A DNA stretch of 64,000 bases from Natrinema altunense (GTDB lineage Archaea; Halobacteriota; Halobacteria; Halobacteriales; Natrialbaceae), in contig NZ_JNCS01000005.1 in NCBI RefSeq assembly GCF_000731985.1, positions 62,001 to 126,000 on the forward strand. The letters run 5' to 3'. A program made the translations under genes and the position numbers. The notes under the pieces are model-generated. The model ran no database searches. It was given only the letters and a program-made list of their open reading frames with translations, and was not told the DNA's origin. This document shows positions 27,665 to 36,110 of this stretch, piece by piece. Position 1 is the stretch's first letter; every line of letters begins with the position of its first letter.

Positions 27665-29019
27665 CCGCCGACCTCGCGTTCTCGTTCGGGCGGCTCCTCT
27701 TTGCCCTCTTCCTGGTCTTCTTGAACGGCTTTTTCGTCGCCGCTGAGTTCGCGTACGTCCGCATTCGGCCGACACAGATCGAGGAACTCGTCGCGGAGGG
27801 GCGGTCGTCGGCGAAACTCGTCCAGGAGGCCGAGGAGAATCTAGACGACTACCTCGCGACGACCCAACTCGGCATTACGATCGCCTCGCTGGGGCTCGGC
27901 TGGGTCGGCGAACCGGCCATCGCCTCGCTGCTCGAGCCCGTGCTGGGACCGGTGCTTCCCGCGGGAACGCTTCATCTGGTTTCCATCGCGATCGGGTTCA
28001 GTATCATCACGTTCCTGCACGTCGTCTTCGGGGAGCTCGCGCCCAAGACCCTCGCTATCGCGGACGCCGAACGGATCGCGCTGCTCGTCGCCGCGCCGAT
28101 GAAGTTCTTCTACTACATCTTCATCCCGGGGATCATCGTCTTCAACGGCACGGCGAACTTCTTCACGCGGCTCATCGGCGTCGCGCCGGCCTCCGAGCGC
28201 GACGAGGGCCACAGCGAAGAGGAGATCCGACGGATCGTCGCCCAGTCGGGCGAACAGGGTGTCGTCGACGCGGACGAGGTCGAGATGATCGAATCCGTCT
28301 TCGACCTCGGTGAGACGGTCGCCCGCGAAGTCATGATTCCGCGTCCCGATGTCGTCACCGTCCGTGCCGGCATGCCCCTCTCCGAACTCCGCGGCGTCGC
28401 CGCCAGCGGGAGCTACACGCGATTACCCATCGTCGACGAAGCCGCCGACGAACCGGTCGTCGGATTCGTTCACGCGAAGGACGTCCTCAAAGCCATCGAA
28501 GCCACGGACGGCAACGACGGCCGAGCGGGCGACGAACCGACCGCACGCGATCTCGCTCGAGAGGTCCTCATCGTCCCCGAGACGCGCCGGATCGACGAAA
28601 TCCTCACCGAGTTCCGCCAGCAGAACGTCCAACTGGCCGTCGTCATCGACGAGTGGGGTGCGTTCGAGGGGATTCTGACCATCGAGGACGTTATCGAGGA
28701 GGTGGTCGGCGAGATCCAAGACGAGTTCGACGCCGCCGACATGGTGCCCTCGATCGACGACCTCAACGGCGGCCGATACGCCATGGATGGTCGCGTCCCG
28801 CTGGCCGACGTCAACGAAACGCTCGGAACGACGTTCGAAGGCGACGCGTTCGAGACCATCGGCGGCCTGGTGTTGAGTCGCATCGGCCGCGCTCCCGAAG
28901 CCGGGGACGCGATCACGGCCGACGGCTACGAACTCACCGTCGACGACGTGGAAGGGACGCGCATCTCGCGGGTGACCGTCGGCGAGGCCGCGCCGGAGGC
29001 CGACGAGTCGGCCGACTGA
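27658..29019 (+). CDS. CNNM/CorC-type membrane transporter with CBS domains (hemolysin C-like)
   Basis: The 453-residue protein has the DUF21/CNNM membrane domain (three to four helices in residues 1-170; GFFVAAEFAYVRIRP, QLGITIASLGLGWVGEPA), a CBS-pair region (about 200-345; MIPRPDVVTVRAGMPLSEL, VLIVPETRRIDEILTEF) and a C-terminal CorC_HlyC domain (about 360-440; RYAMDGRVPLADVNETLG). The family transports or regulates Mg2+ and other divalent ions, and the CBS domains sense nucleotides. The ATG 27658 start is the best match to the family. It overlaps a short upstream ORF. Confidence 0.88.
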   Translation: MVAADLAFSFGRLLFALFLVFLNGFFVAAEFAYVRIRPTQIEELVAEGRSSAKLVQEAEENLDDYLATTQLGITIASLGLGWVGEPAIASLLEPVLGPVLPAGTLHLVSIAIGFSIITFLHVVFGELAPKTLAIADAERIALLVAAPMKFFYYIFIPGIIVFNGTANFFTRLIGVAPASERDEGHSEEEIRRIVAQSGEQGVVDADEVEMIESVFDLGETVAREVMIPRPDVVTVRAGMPLSELRGVAASGSYTRLPIVDEAADEPVVGFVHAKDVLKAIEATDGNDGRAGDEPTARDLAREVLIVPETRRIDEILTEFRQQNVQLAVVIDEWGAFEGILTIEDVIEEVVGEIQDEFDAADMVPSIDDLNGGRYAMDGRVPLADVNETLGTTFEGDAFETIGGLVLSRIGRAPEAGDAITADGYELTVDDVEGTRISRVTVGEAAPEADESAD

Positions 29020-29273
29020 CTCCACCGCCGGAGCCCCGCTTCGCTGCGTGCTCGATGAGTGGAGCGCTCGAGCGAACCGGCCACTACCAGTCCGGGGTGG
29101 CGATCCGTGTCGAACCGCAGAGCGGTGTCGCGGTCGGACGCGCCGGATCGCGGCAGACGTAGTACCCTGGGACGACGGTCGAATACGACGAACGCGCACG
29201 TCCGTGCTGATGACTGTAACCGGACATGATACACGTCCAATACTTTATCACGTGAGATGTTCTCCGTCGGAGT

Positions 29274-30218
29274 ATGAACCGTCGGACGTTCATCGGCGTC
29301 TCGGGTATCGGTTTCGGTCTCGCGGGCTGTCTCGACGCGGATTCCGATACGCCCACTGATTCGAACGGGTCGCGTAGCGACTCCGACCTCGCAACCGGGA
29401 ACGCGACGGACGGGGCCACCGAAGAGGCGGATCGGAACGCCGATCCGTCGACGGACACCGAGGCCGAGACGGAGACTACGGGGACCGGTGACGACTCCGG
29501 CGGTGAGAGCGGGGACGCGGAGCCAACGGTAACGTTTCCCTCGTGCACTCGAGCGGAGGTTACGGGGACGTTCGCGGCCGACGATGTCGCCTTCGCGAGC
29601 ACGGACTTCTACGAGGACGGACTGTACGGGAACACCATGCTAGAGGACGGGATCGTGTTCGGCGAGGACGTGGCTGCACCGTTCTCCGGCACGGTCGCGT
29701 TCGAGATCGGTGAGACCGCGGCCGTTCGCGAGTCATCCGACGAGGTCGTCGTCGAGATACCGCCGTACGGCAGTGACGGGACCGTCATCTCGTCGCTCAC
29801 GACCGAGCGAGAGGCGTATCTCACCGGCGGCGTCACACACGGGAATCCACACGCCCGCGAGTGTTTGCGCGAAATCGAAGCCGACGATGGCGGCGATACC
29901 GACGCGGAAACCCCCGCGGCGTTCGAGATCGTGCGTCTCGAGACGAACGCGCCGATCGACGCCGGCGACTTCCTCGAAGTCAGCGCGACGATCGAGAACA
30001 CCGGCGGAACCGACGGCACGCACGACCTCGAGTTGATCGTCGGCCACAGTTCCGAACGGGTCGAACGGCGGACAGTGAGCCTCGCGGCCGGCGAACGAAC
30101 GACCGTCACGACGGGGTACGAAACGCCGCGCGTCGACGCCGATCAGGAGGTTCCCGTCCGCATCGAAGCGGGCGACGACGCGGCCGAACGGTCCGTGTTC
30201 ATCCACGGGACGGACTGA
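29274..30218 (+). CDS. Tat lipoprotein with C-terminal CARDB-like domain
   Basis: The 314-residue protein begins NRRTFIGVSGIGFGLAGC, a twin-arginine signal ending in a lipobox (LAGC, cysteine at residue 20), so it is anchored outside the membrane by a lipid. A Ser/Thr/Glu-rich linker (about 25-80) is followed by a beta-rich domain and a C-terminal region (about 215-310; FLEVSATIENTGGTDGTHDLELIV, SLAAGERTTVTTGYETP) resembling a CARDB-type adhesion fold. A TATA box (CTTTATC, 29243) is 27 nt before the ATG. Function unknown. Confidence 0.7.
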   Translation: MNRRTFIGVSGIGFGLAGCLDADSDTPTDSNGSRSDSDLATGNATDGATEEADRNADPSTDTEAETETTGTGDDSGGESGDAEPTVTFPSCTRAEVTGTFAADDVAFASTDFYEDGLYGNTMLEDGIVFGEDVAAPFSGTVAFEIGETAAVRESSDEVVVEIPPYGSDGTVISSLTTEREAYLTGGVTHGNPHARECLREIEADDGGDTDAETPAAFEIVRLETNAPIDAGDFLEVSATIENTGGTDGTHDLELIVGHSSERVERRTVSLAAGERTTVTTGYETPRVDADQEVPVRIEAGDDAAERSVFIHGTD

Positions 30219-30226
30219 GACGACGC

Positions 30227-30288
30227 TCCGCAACCACTAAACGCGGCTCGCACCAACCGGTGATCAATGACCGACTGGACGGAGAAGT
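30227..30288 (+). repeat. Direct repeat copy A of the rfcL promoter and start region
   Basis: 62 nt aligned without gaps to 31052-31113 with 6 mismatches (about 90% identity). It contains the TATA-like CACTAAAC and an ATG at 30267 that begin the real rfcL gene in the other copy. The cassette between the copies holds vapBC. Confidence 0.85.
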
Positions 30289-30320
30289 CCGGAAAATACG
30301 ATGTAGGTTCGATGTACTGA
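30267..30320 (+). pseudogene. 5' remnant of rfcL (duplicated start)
   Basis: The copied start reads MTDWTEKS, identical to the first seven residues of RfcL, then diverges and stops at TGA after 17 codons. It is a decayed stub left by the duplication, or at most a short leader transcript. Confidence 0.55.
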
Positions 30321-30443
30321 GAACGTCGAATACGTCTCGTCGTTCGCTCGTCGATGCGGAGATGAATTCCGGCCAGTGGGGATAGAATGGGTATCTCTGT
30401 ATATCGGGGAACATTTTTACTTTCGCCCACCATACGACAAGAT

Positions 30444-30674
30444 ATGTCAGACGTAGCGCTGGACGACCGCGGTCGTCTCACGCTCCCCAAGGAGGTCCGA
30501 GAGCGATACGGGGACCGATATCACGTTGTTCAGCTTCCAGACGGAGTCAAATTGGTTCCGGTCGCTGACGACCCGCTCGAGGCACTCAGAGATGAGTTTG
30601 CGGATGTCGAGAAGTCGGCCGACGAACTTCGTGAAGAAGCACGCGAAGCAGCGCTCGACGAGGCCGGACAGTAA
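30444..30674 (+). CDS. vapB: AbrB/VapB-type antitoxin
   Basis: The 76-residue protein opens with SDVALDDRGRLTLPKEVRERYGD, the swapped-hairpin AbrB/MazE DNA-binding fold, and ends in an acidic/basic helix (FADVEKSADELREEAREA) suited to wrapping around a toxin. ATG 30444 is 26-34 nt after a TATA-like CATTTTTAC (30410-30418), so it is probably leaderless. Its TAA is followed directly by the toxin start. Such antitoxins repress their own operon. Confidence 0.85.
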   Translation: MSDVALDDRGRLTLPKEVRERYGDRYHVVQLPDGVKLVPVADDPLEALRDEFADVEKSADELREEAREAALDEAGQ

Positions 30675-31049
30675 ATGTATGCGGAAACCGACTTTCTGCT
30701 CGCGCTCATCAAGGATGAAGACTGGCTCGGAGACGCCGCCGAAGCGGTATACCGAGACCAACAGGACGAGTTGTGGACGTCGCAATTCACGCTCATCGAA
30801 CTCCTTTTAGTAGCCTACCGCGAGGACCGCGATACCGAACGGGTCGTTTCGAACGCTGCCAACCTCGTCGAGGTACGCGGTGACGCGGAGACGGTCGTTA
30901 CGGCGGCGACGTACGTGGAGGACCACGGGTTCACACCGTTCGACGCGCTTCACCTCGTCGAATCCAACGGGGATACTATCGTCTCAAGCGATGACACATA
31001 CGAGGACGTGACGCCTCGTCTCGACTTGAAGACGGTCACCGAAGAGTAG
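30675..31049 (+). CDS. vapC: PIN-domain toxin (VapC-type ribonuclease)
   Basis: The 124-residue protein has the PIN acidic quartet: D6 (YAETDFLLALI), E42 (FTLIELLLVA), D90 (TPFDALHL) and D106/D107 (IVSSDDTYE). VapC toxins cleave tRNA or rRNA in Mg2+-dependent fashion. It begins the base after the antitoxin stop (TAAATG). The stop codon is only 3 nt before the copy-B repeat and 42 nt before the rfcL start, so the module is tightly wedged against rfcL. Confidence 0.85.
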   Translation: MYAETDFLLALIKDEDWLGDAAEAVYRDQQDELWTSQFTLIELLLVAYREDRDTERVVSNAANLVEVRGDAETVVTAATYVEDHGFTPFDALHLVESNGDTIVSSDDTYEDVTPRLDLKTVTEE

Positions 31050-31051
31050 CG

Positions 31052-31113
31052 TCCGCAACCACTAAACGCGACTCGTCCCAACCAGTGTTCAATGACCGAC
31101 TGGACCGAGAAGT
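31052..31113 (+). repeat. Direct repeat copy B: native rfcL promoter and start region
   Basis: This copy is contiguous with the intact rfcL gene (ATG at 31092) and matches copy A at 30227-30288 (56 of 62 positions). CACTAAAC lies about 26-31 nt before the ATG, the expected TATA position, so the duplication preserved a complete promoter. Confidence 0.85.
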
Positions 31114-32591
31114 ACCGTCCGACGACGCTGTCGGAGGTACGCGGCAACAACAAGGCCCGCGACCAACTCGAGGAGTGGGCCGAAAGCTGGGACGACCACC
31201 GCAAGTCGGTGATCGTCCACGGCAGCCCCGGCGTCGGGAAGACCTCCGCTGCCCACGCGTTGGCCGCCGACATGGGCTGGCCGGTAATGGAGTTGAACGC
31301 CAGCGACAGCCGCGGAGCCGACGTCATCGAGAAGATCGCCGGCGAGGCTGCCAAGAGCGGGACCCTCACCGGCGGCGAGGCCGGTCGCCGACTCGTCGTT
31401 CTCGACGAGGCGGACAACTTCCACGGCAACGCCGACTACGGCGGTTCTCGAGAGGTCACGCGCGTCGTCAAGGACGCGAACCAGCCGATCGTTCTCGTCG
31501 CAAACGAGTTTTACGAGATGAGCAAGTCGCTGCGAAACGCCTGTGAGACGATCGAGTTCCGCGACGTCTCGAAGCGCTCGATCGTCCCCGTCCTGCGGGA
31601 CATCTGCCGGCGCGAGGGCGTCGAGTTCGAGGAGGGTGCCCTCGAGAAAATCGCCGAATCGACCAGCGGCGACCTGCGCTCGGCGGTCAACGACCTGCAG
31701 GCGGTTGCCGAGGAGACCGAGCGACTGACCGTCGACGACGTGGTGACCAGCGAGCGCGACACGACCGAGGGCATCTTCGACTTCCTCGACGAACTCATCA
31801 AGGAGAAAGACGCCGAGGGAGCGCTGCGGGCCTCCTACGACGTCGACGAGACGCCGGACGATCTGCTCAATTGGATCGAGGATAACGTGCCGAAAGACTA
31901 CGAAGGGGCCGAACTCGCCGATGCCTATGAGTTCCTCTCGAACGCAGACCGCTGGCTGGGTCGGGTCCGGGCCACACAGGACTACTCCTACTGGCGGTAC
32001 GCGACGGACAACATGACCGCCGGCGTCGCCGCTTCGCGGCGGGGCGAGAAGGGCGGCTGGACCCGCTACGGCCCGCCGAGCTACTGGTCGAAGCTCGGCC
32101 GTACCAAAGGCACCCGGAACACCCGCGATTCGATCGCCGAACGCATCGCCGAGCGGGAAGGCGCAAGCGTCGCAACCGCCCGCCGGGAGATCCTCCCCTT
32201 CCTGTCGGCGATGACCCACCACTGCAAGAACCGGGAACTGACCGTCCGCATGGCCGCGGCCTACGATCTCGATGAATCCGAGGTCTCCTTCGTTACCGGC
32301 AGCGGAACGGACACCAACAAAGTCGAATCGATCGTCACGGACGCCGACGAACTGAAAGCCGAGAAAGCGGTCGAGCACTCGGGCAACGCCTTCTTCGAGG
32401 CCGAGCGCTCGAGCGGTAACGACGAGACGACCGCCGCTGTAACCGACGAAGGCGACAACGACGACTCGAGCGGGCAGCAGGCGCTCACGACGGCGAAGTC
32501 GGACGATAGTAACGGCGGTTCCGTGTCGGACGACTCGTCGTCGGTCGACGACCCCGACGACGATCAGGCTGGGCTGAGCGACTTCATGTAA
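31092..32591 (+). CDS. rfcL: Replication factor C large subunit
   Basis: The 499-residue AAA+ clamp-loader subunit loads PCNA at primer ends with the RfcS subunit. Walker A is GSPGVGKT (residues 44-51), Walker B is LVVLDEADNF, sensor 1 is VLVANEFYE and sensor 2 lies near SGDLRSAVNDLQA. A long acidic tail (about 415-495) ends in QAGLSDFM, a degenerate PIP-box (Q-x-x-L-x-x-F) at the extreme C-terminus, as expected for PCNA contact. Length is normal. Its promoter region is duplicated upstream of the VapBC module. Confidence 0.95.
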   Translation: MTDWTEKYRPTTLSEVRGNNKARDQLEEWAESWDDHRKSVIVHGSPGVGKTSAAHALAADMGWPVMELNASDSRGADVIEKIAGEAAKSGTLTGGEAGRRLVVLDEADNFHGNADYGGSREVTRVVKDANQPIVLVANEFYEMSKSLRNACETIEFRDVSKRSIVPVLRDICRREGVEFEEGALEKIAESTSGDLRSAVNDLQAVAEETERLTVDDVVTSERDTTEGIFDFLDELIKEKDAEGALRASYDVDETPDDLLNWIEDNVPKDYEGAELADAYEFLSNADRWLGRVRATQDYSYWRYATDNMTAGVAASRRGEKGGWTRYGPPSYWSKLGRTKGTRNTRDSIAERIAEREGASVATARREILPFLSAMTHHCKNRELTVRMAAAYDLDESEVSFVTGSGTDTNKVESIVTDADELKAEKAVEHSGNAFFEAERSSGNDETTAAVTDEGDNDDSSGQQALTTAKSDDSNGGSVSDDSSSVDDPDDDQAGLSDFM

Positions 32592-32733
32592 TCAGTGTGG
32601 CCGTTGGCGGCGCACCGACGCCGGCGGACGTCGGAGCCGAGTTGGGATGCCCTCGGCAACATCTGTCTACATATTGACTGACCGGCACTATTACGTCGCT
32701 GAACGATGAGAGTACCTCTTGGTGACCCGCCGA

Positions 32734-32931
32734 ATGACTGAGCCACATAGCTGCCCGCTCTGTACGGAGACGTACGACGATCGCAACGACCTCCGCGTCC
32801 ACCTCGAGGTGACCCACCGGAAATCCGAAGTCGTCTCCTCTCTGGTCGAACTCGACGCAGCGGTGACCGATATCTCGTCCGATCACGAGTCGACGACCGT
32901 CGACGAAGAGCCACAGGCACCGTCCGCCTGA
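32734..32931 (+). CDS. Small C2H2 zinc-finger protein (65 aa)
   Basis: The 65-residue protein starts MTEPHSCPLC and contains one classic C2H2 finger (C-x2-C-x12-H-x4-H; CPLC...RVHLEVTH). The tail is acidic. ATG 32734 starts just before the finger. Single-finger proteins of this type are common in haloarchaea and some affect motility or biofilm formation; its own role is not known. Confidence 0.75.
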   Translation: MTEPHSCPLCTETYDDRNDLRVHLEVTHRKSEVVSSLVELDAAVTDISSDHESTTVDEEPQAPSA

Positions 32932-32948
32932 CCGAGTGCGAACACTGA

Positions 32949-33656
32949 TCAGCGGTCTTCTACCGGGAGTCGATCGCGAAACGCCGACGACAGTGCCTCG
33001 CTAACGCCCGCAGCGAGGGCAGGCGGCTCGAGATCGCCATCGGTTTCGGTCCCGTCCAGCGGCGGAACCGTCTCGACCGGATAGCCGGTCATCCGCTCGA
33101 GTTCGTCGGGGTTCGTCCGTTCCGCGGTCGTTTCGCCCGCGTACTCGTTGACGACGATCCCACGGAGATCGATGTCGCGGGCCTCGAGTGCGTCGACCGA
33201 GAGCGCGGTGTGGTTGAGCGTGCCCAGTCCCGACCGCGTGACGACGACCGCCGCGGCCGCGAGGTCGGCGACGAGGTCGAGTACCTCCCGGTCGCCGGCC
33301 AGCGGGACGCGGAGGCCGCCGATCCCCTCGACGATCGGGACCGGGGTGGCCTCGATCTCCCGCTCGCAGGCCGCGCGGATCGACTCGTAGGAGAGGGCCT
33401 CCCCGGCGACCTCGGCCGCGACCCGCGGTGCGAGCGCTGGTTCGAGATAGCGGGGACAGGTCGCGGCCTCCGGAGTGCCACAGGCCGCGGCGACGAACGC
33501 CGCGTCGTCGTCCGGCGGATGCCCGGTCTGGGCCGGTTTGATCGCCCGGGCGTCGTGGCCCTCCTCGCGGAGCAGGCGCGTGAGCCCAGCCGTCACGACC
33601 GTCTTCCCGACACCCGTTCCGGTGCCGACGACGGCGATCGGTCGCCGGGCGCTCAT
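32949..33656 (-). CDS. bioD: ATP-dependent dethiobiotin synthetase
   Basis: The 235-residue enzyme carboxylates 7,8-diaminopelargonate and closes the ureido ring, using ATP. The P-loop is GTGTGVGKT (residues 11-19), and KPAQTG and EGIGGLRVPL are the substrate and metal loops. The ATG at 33656 overlaps the bioF stop by ATGA, so these are co-translated as the last genes of the biotin cluster. The open frame upstream to 34220 is antisense-type and not part of the protein. Confidence 0.92.
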   Translation of the reverse strand: MSARRPIAVVGTGTGVGKTVVTAGLTRLLREEGHDARAIKPAQTGHPPDDDAAFVAAACGTPEAATCPRYLEPALAPRVAAEVAGEALSYESIRAACEREIEATPVPIVEGIGGLRVPLAGDREVLDLVADLAAAAVVVTRSGLGTLNHTALSVDALEARDIDLRGIVVNEYAGETTAERTNPDELERMTGYPVETVPPLDGTETDGDLEPPALAAGVSEALSSAFRDRLPVEDR

Positions 33657-34876
33657 AGCAATCCGACCTCCTCGCCCGCGGCGCGAAACGCCTCGAGACA
33701 GGCGATGATGTCGTTCCGATCGTGGGTGGCCATCGGAACGACGCGGATGCGACTGGTTCCCTCCGGAACCGTCGGCGGCCGGATCGCCGGCGCGACGACG
33801 TCGCGTTCCCGGACCCCGTCGGCGAGGGCGATCGCGTCCCGCCGGTCGCCGACGACCACCGGGAGGATCTGTGAGTCGCCCCACACCTCGAACCCCATCG
33901 ATTCGAGGCCGTCCCGGAGGTGGGCGACGTTCTCCCAGAGGCGCTCCCGTGCACCGCCGTGACGGGCGACGTGGAGCGCCTCGCTCGCCGCCGCGGCCGC
34001 CGGCGGCGCGAGTCCGGTCGAGAAGACGAACGAACGCGCGTCGTTGAGCACGCATTCGATCAACTCCGCGCTGCCGGCGACGTACCCGCCCTGACTGGCC
34101 AGCGCTTTCGAGAGCGTTCCCATCTGAACGTGGACGCGGTCCTCGAGGCCCTCCGCCTGGACGACGCCGCCGCCGTTCGCGTAGAGGCCGGTCGCGTGGG
34201 CCTCGTCGGCCATCACCCACGCGCCGAACTCCTCGGCGGCGTCACAGATCGCATCGAGGGGCGCGACGGTGCCGTCCATACTGAACACCGAATCGGTGAC
34301 GATCAGCCAGGACTCGTCGGCCGCCTCGCGGCCGTCTCGAGCCGCCCGCTCGGCTCGGGCCGCGAGCTTCGATCGCAGGCTCGCCGCATCGCAGTGGTCG
34401 TAGACGACCGTCTCGGCGTTCGCGAGTCGACAGCCGTCGATGATGCTTGCATGGTTCAACTCGTCGGAGAAGACGACATCCGGCTCGAGCGCCGTGATCG
34501 TGCCGACGTTCGCGGCGTACCCCGAGGAGAAGGCCAGCGCACGCTCGGTGCCTTTGACCTCGGCGAGTTGCCGCTCGAGGTCCCGGTGGACCATCGTATC
34601 GCCGGTGACGAGTCGGCTCGCACCGGCACCCGTCCCGACGGTCGCGGCGGCCTGCCGAGCCGCGTCCTGTATCCGCTGGTCGTCGGTCAATCCCAAGTAG
34701 TTGTTCGAGGCGAAGACGAGCGCCTCTGCCGTCTCGAGGACGGGCAACTCGCCGCCCGATGGCTCGGCGAAGTAGCCGTGCTCGGCGACCCGGTCGACGG
34801 GCGAGAGGGCACGTTTCAAGTCGTTTTCCTCGAGCGTCTCGAGTCGGCTCTCGAGGTCGAACCCGCGGTCGGCCAT
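33653..34876 (-). CDS. bioF: 8-amino-7-oxononanoate synthase
   Basis: The 407-residue PLP enzyme condenses pimeloyl-CoA (or ACP) with L-alanine to give KAPA. The PLP lysine is in the GTLSKALASQGGYVAGS block, and the ASNNYLGLTDDQR and SGYAANVG motifs define the alpha-oxoamine synthase family. ATG 34876 (MADRGFDLESR) is preferred; another in-frame start eight codons upstream (34900) is possible. It is followed by bioD with a 4-nt overlap and lies 145 nt after bioU. Confidence 0.92.
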   Translation of the reverse strand: MADRGFDLESRLETLEENDLKRALSPVDRVAEHGYFAEPSGGELPVLETAEALVFASNNYLGLTDDQRIQDAARQAAATVGTGAGASRLVTGDTMVHRDLERQLAEVKGTERALAFSSGYAANVGTITALEPDVVFSDELNHASIIDGCRLANAETVVYDHCDAASLRSKLAARAERAARDGREAADESWLIVTDSVFSMDGTVAPLDAICDAAEEFGAWVMADEAHATGLYANGGGVVQAEGLEDRVHVQMGTLSKALASQGGYVAGSAELIECVLNDARSFVFSTGLAPPAAAAASEALHVARHGGARERLWENVAHLRDGLESMGFEVWGDSQILPVVVGDRRDAIALADGVRERDVVAPAIRPPTVPEGTSRIRVVPMATHDRNDIIACLEAFRAAGEEVGLL

Positions 34877-35021
34877 TCGGCTAAACCGACTCAACGCCAC
34901 GGTTTGACTCTCACGGTTCGGATCGAGCGGTCGGTTCGGCGTCGCTGCGGCTCGAGACGCACGATATGCGGCGGTTCCGGATGTCGTCGTCGATCTCCCA
35001 TCGAAACGGACCTCGGTGGGA

Positions 35022-36080
35022 TCAGAAGCCCGGCAGCAGGTCGGCCGGACCGAAGACGCCGTACTCGCCCGCTCGGTTCCGGCGAACGCCGGCTTTCAGA
35101 TAGCCCAGCGCGGGCCCGTTGACATTGGCCTCCATGCTCGTTTCGTCGCCCAGTTGGAACGTGTTCGTCGCCGTCTCGCCGTCGAAGGTGCGGCCGGTCA
35201 CGCGGACCGTCGTCGTCGTCGGCTTCTCGTCGTTGCGAACGTCGAGAACCCCGCCGACGGTGACGTCGTCGGCGTCACAGACACCGGCGCGCTCGAGCAG
35301 AACGTCGTCGGCGTGTTCCATGTCTTCGAACTCGATGACGCCGTCGTGGTCGTCGATGATGGCTTCGATCTCGGACTCGGAGAGCCCGCGCGCGGTTTCG
35401 ATGTCGTACTCGGGGAGGTGGGCGATGTCCTCGCGGACGGTGCCGCGGTTGTCCTCGTATCCCGATTTGAGGCCGACGCCCCACCAGATGTCGACGTCGG
35501 TGACCTCGACGAACGACTGGGCGGCCAGCGCGGCGGCACCGGTCAGCAGGCCTGGCGTCGCGCCCGCCCCGCAGATGAAGGTGACGCCCGCGTCCTCGAA
35601 CGCATCGCTGCGCTCGTCGAGCATGCCGATCACGCGCGAGCGCTTGAGCACGTCGATCATGACCCCGGAGTAGCCGCCTTCGACGAAGCGATCGGCGGTT
35701 CGGGGAATGAAGTCGTGTTCGTAGTTCGGCAGCGCCAACAGCACGGCGTCGATCCGGTCGCCGCGGTCGATGATCTCCTGAATGGCGTCCTCGCTGGGAC
35801 GGGCCTGGCTCGAGGCGACGACGCCCCTGTCCTCGCCGTGTTGTTTGACGCCGCTCTCGGCGGTCGCCGCGCCCGTGCCGCCGTCCGTCGCGACCTCGCT
35901 GTCGATGTTCCCCTCCGTCGCCGCCAGCAACTCGTCGACGTCGAGGCCGTCGAAGTCGACGGCGACGCCGTGGCGGTCACACGCCGCGACGGGCGTCAAC
36001 GCGTCCTTGTGCTGGCTCACTTCGAGTGCTCGTCGGCCGATACCTCCGGTGCCGAGTACCGCAAACGTGATTTCGTCCAT
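35022..36080 (-). CDS. bioU: BioU-like (S)-8-amino-7-oxononanoate synthase/dehydrogenase
   Basis: The 352-residue protein has a Rossmann loop (VLGTGGIGRR, residues 8-17) and would be annotated as a saccharopine-dehydrogenase-like oxidoreductase. Its place between bioB and bioF, and the absence of a bioA gene in the cluster, point to BioU, known in cyanobacteria and reported in haloarchaea, which converts KAPA to diaminopelargonate-linked product using its own lysine as amino donor (one turnover per molecule). A lysine in DVLKRSR, K146, is the candidate donor by position in the motif; this assignment is my inference. A 30-nt gap separates it from bioB, consistent with one operon. Confidence 0.7.
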   Translation of the reverse strand: MDEITFAVLGTGGIGRRALEVSQHKDALTPVAACDRHGVAVDFDGLDVDELLAATEGNIDSEVATDGGTGAATAESGVKQHGEDRGVVASSQARPSEDAIQEIIDRGDRIDAVLLALPNYEHDFIPRTADRFVEGGYSGVMIDVLKRSRVIGMLDERSDAFEDAGVTFICGAGATPGLLTGAAALAAQSFVEVTDVDIWWGVGLKSGYEDNRGTVREDIAHLPEYDIETARGLSESEIEAIIDDHDGVIEFEDMEHADDVLLERAGVCDADDVTVGGVLDVRNDEKPTTTTVRVTGRTFDGETATNTFQLGDETSMEANVNGPALGYLKAGVRRNRAGEYGVFGPADLLPGF

Positions 36081-36110
36081 GAGTGTCGATGTGCTGAATG
36101 CGTCGCGTCG

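Noticed and set aside
32949-34220. Apparent bioD with a long N-terminal extension into bioF
   Set aside because: BioF is intact in another frame over the same region; the P-loop of BioD belongs near the N-terminus, which is met by ATG 33656.
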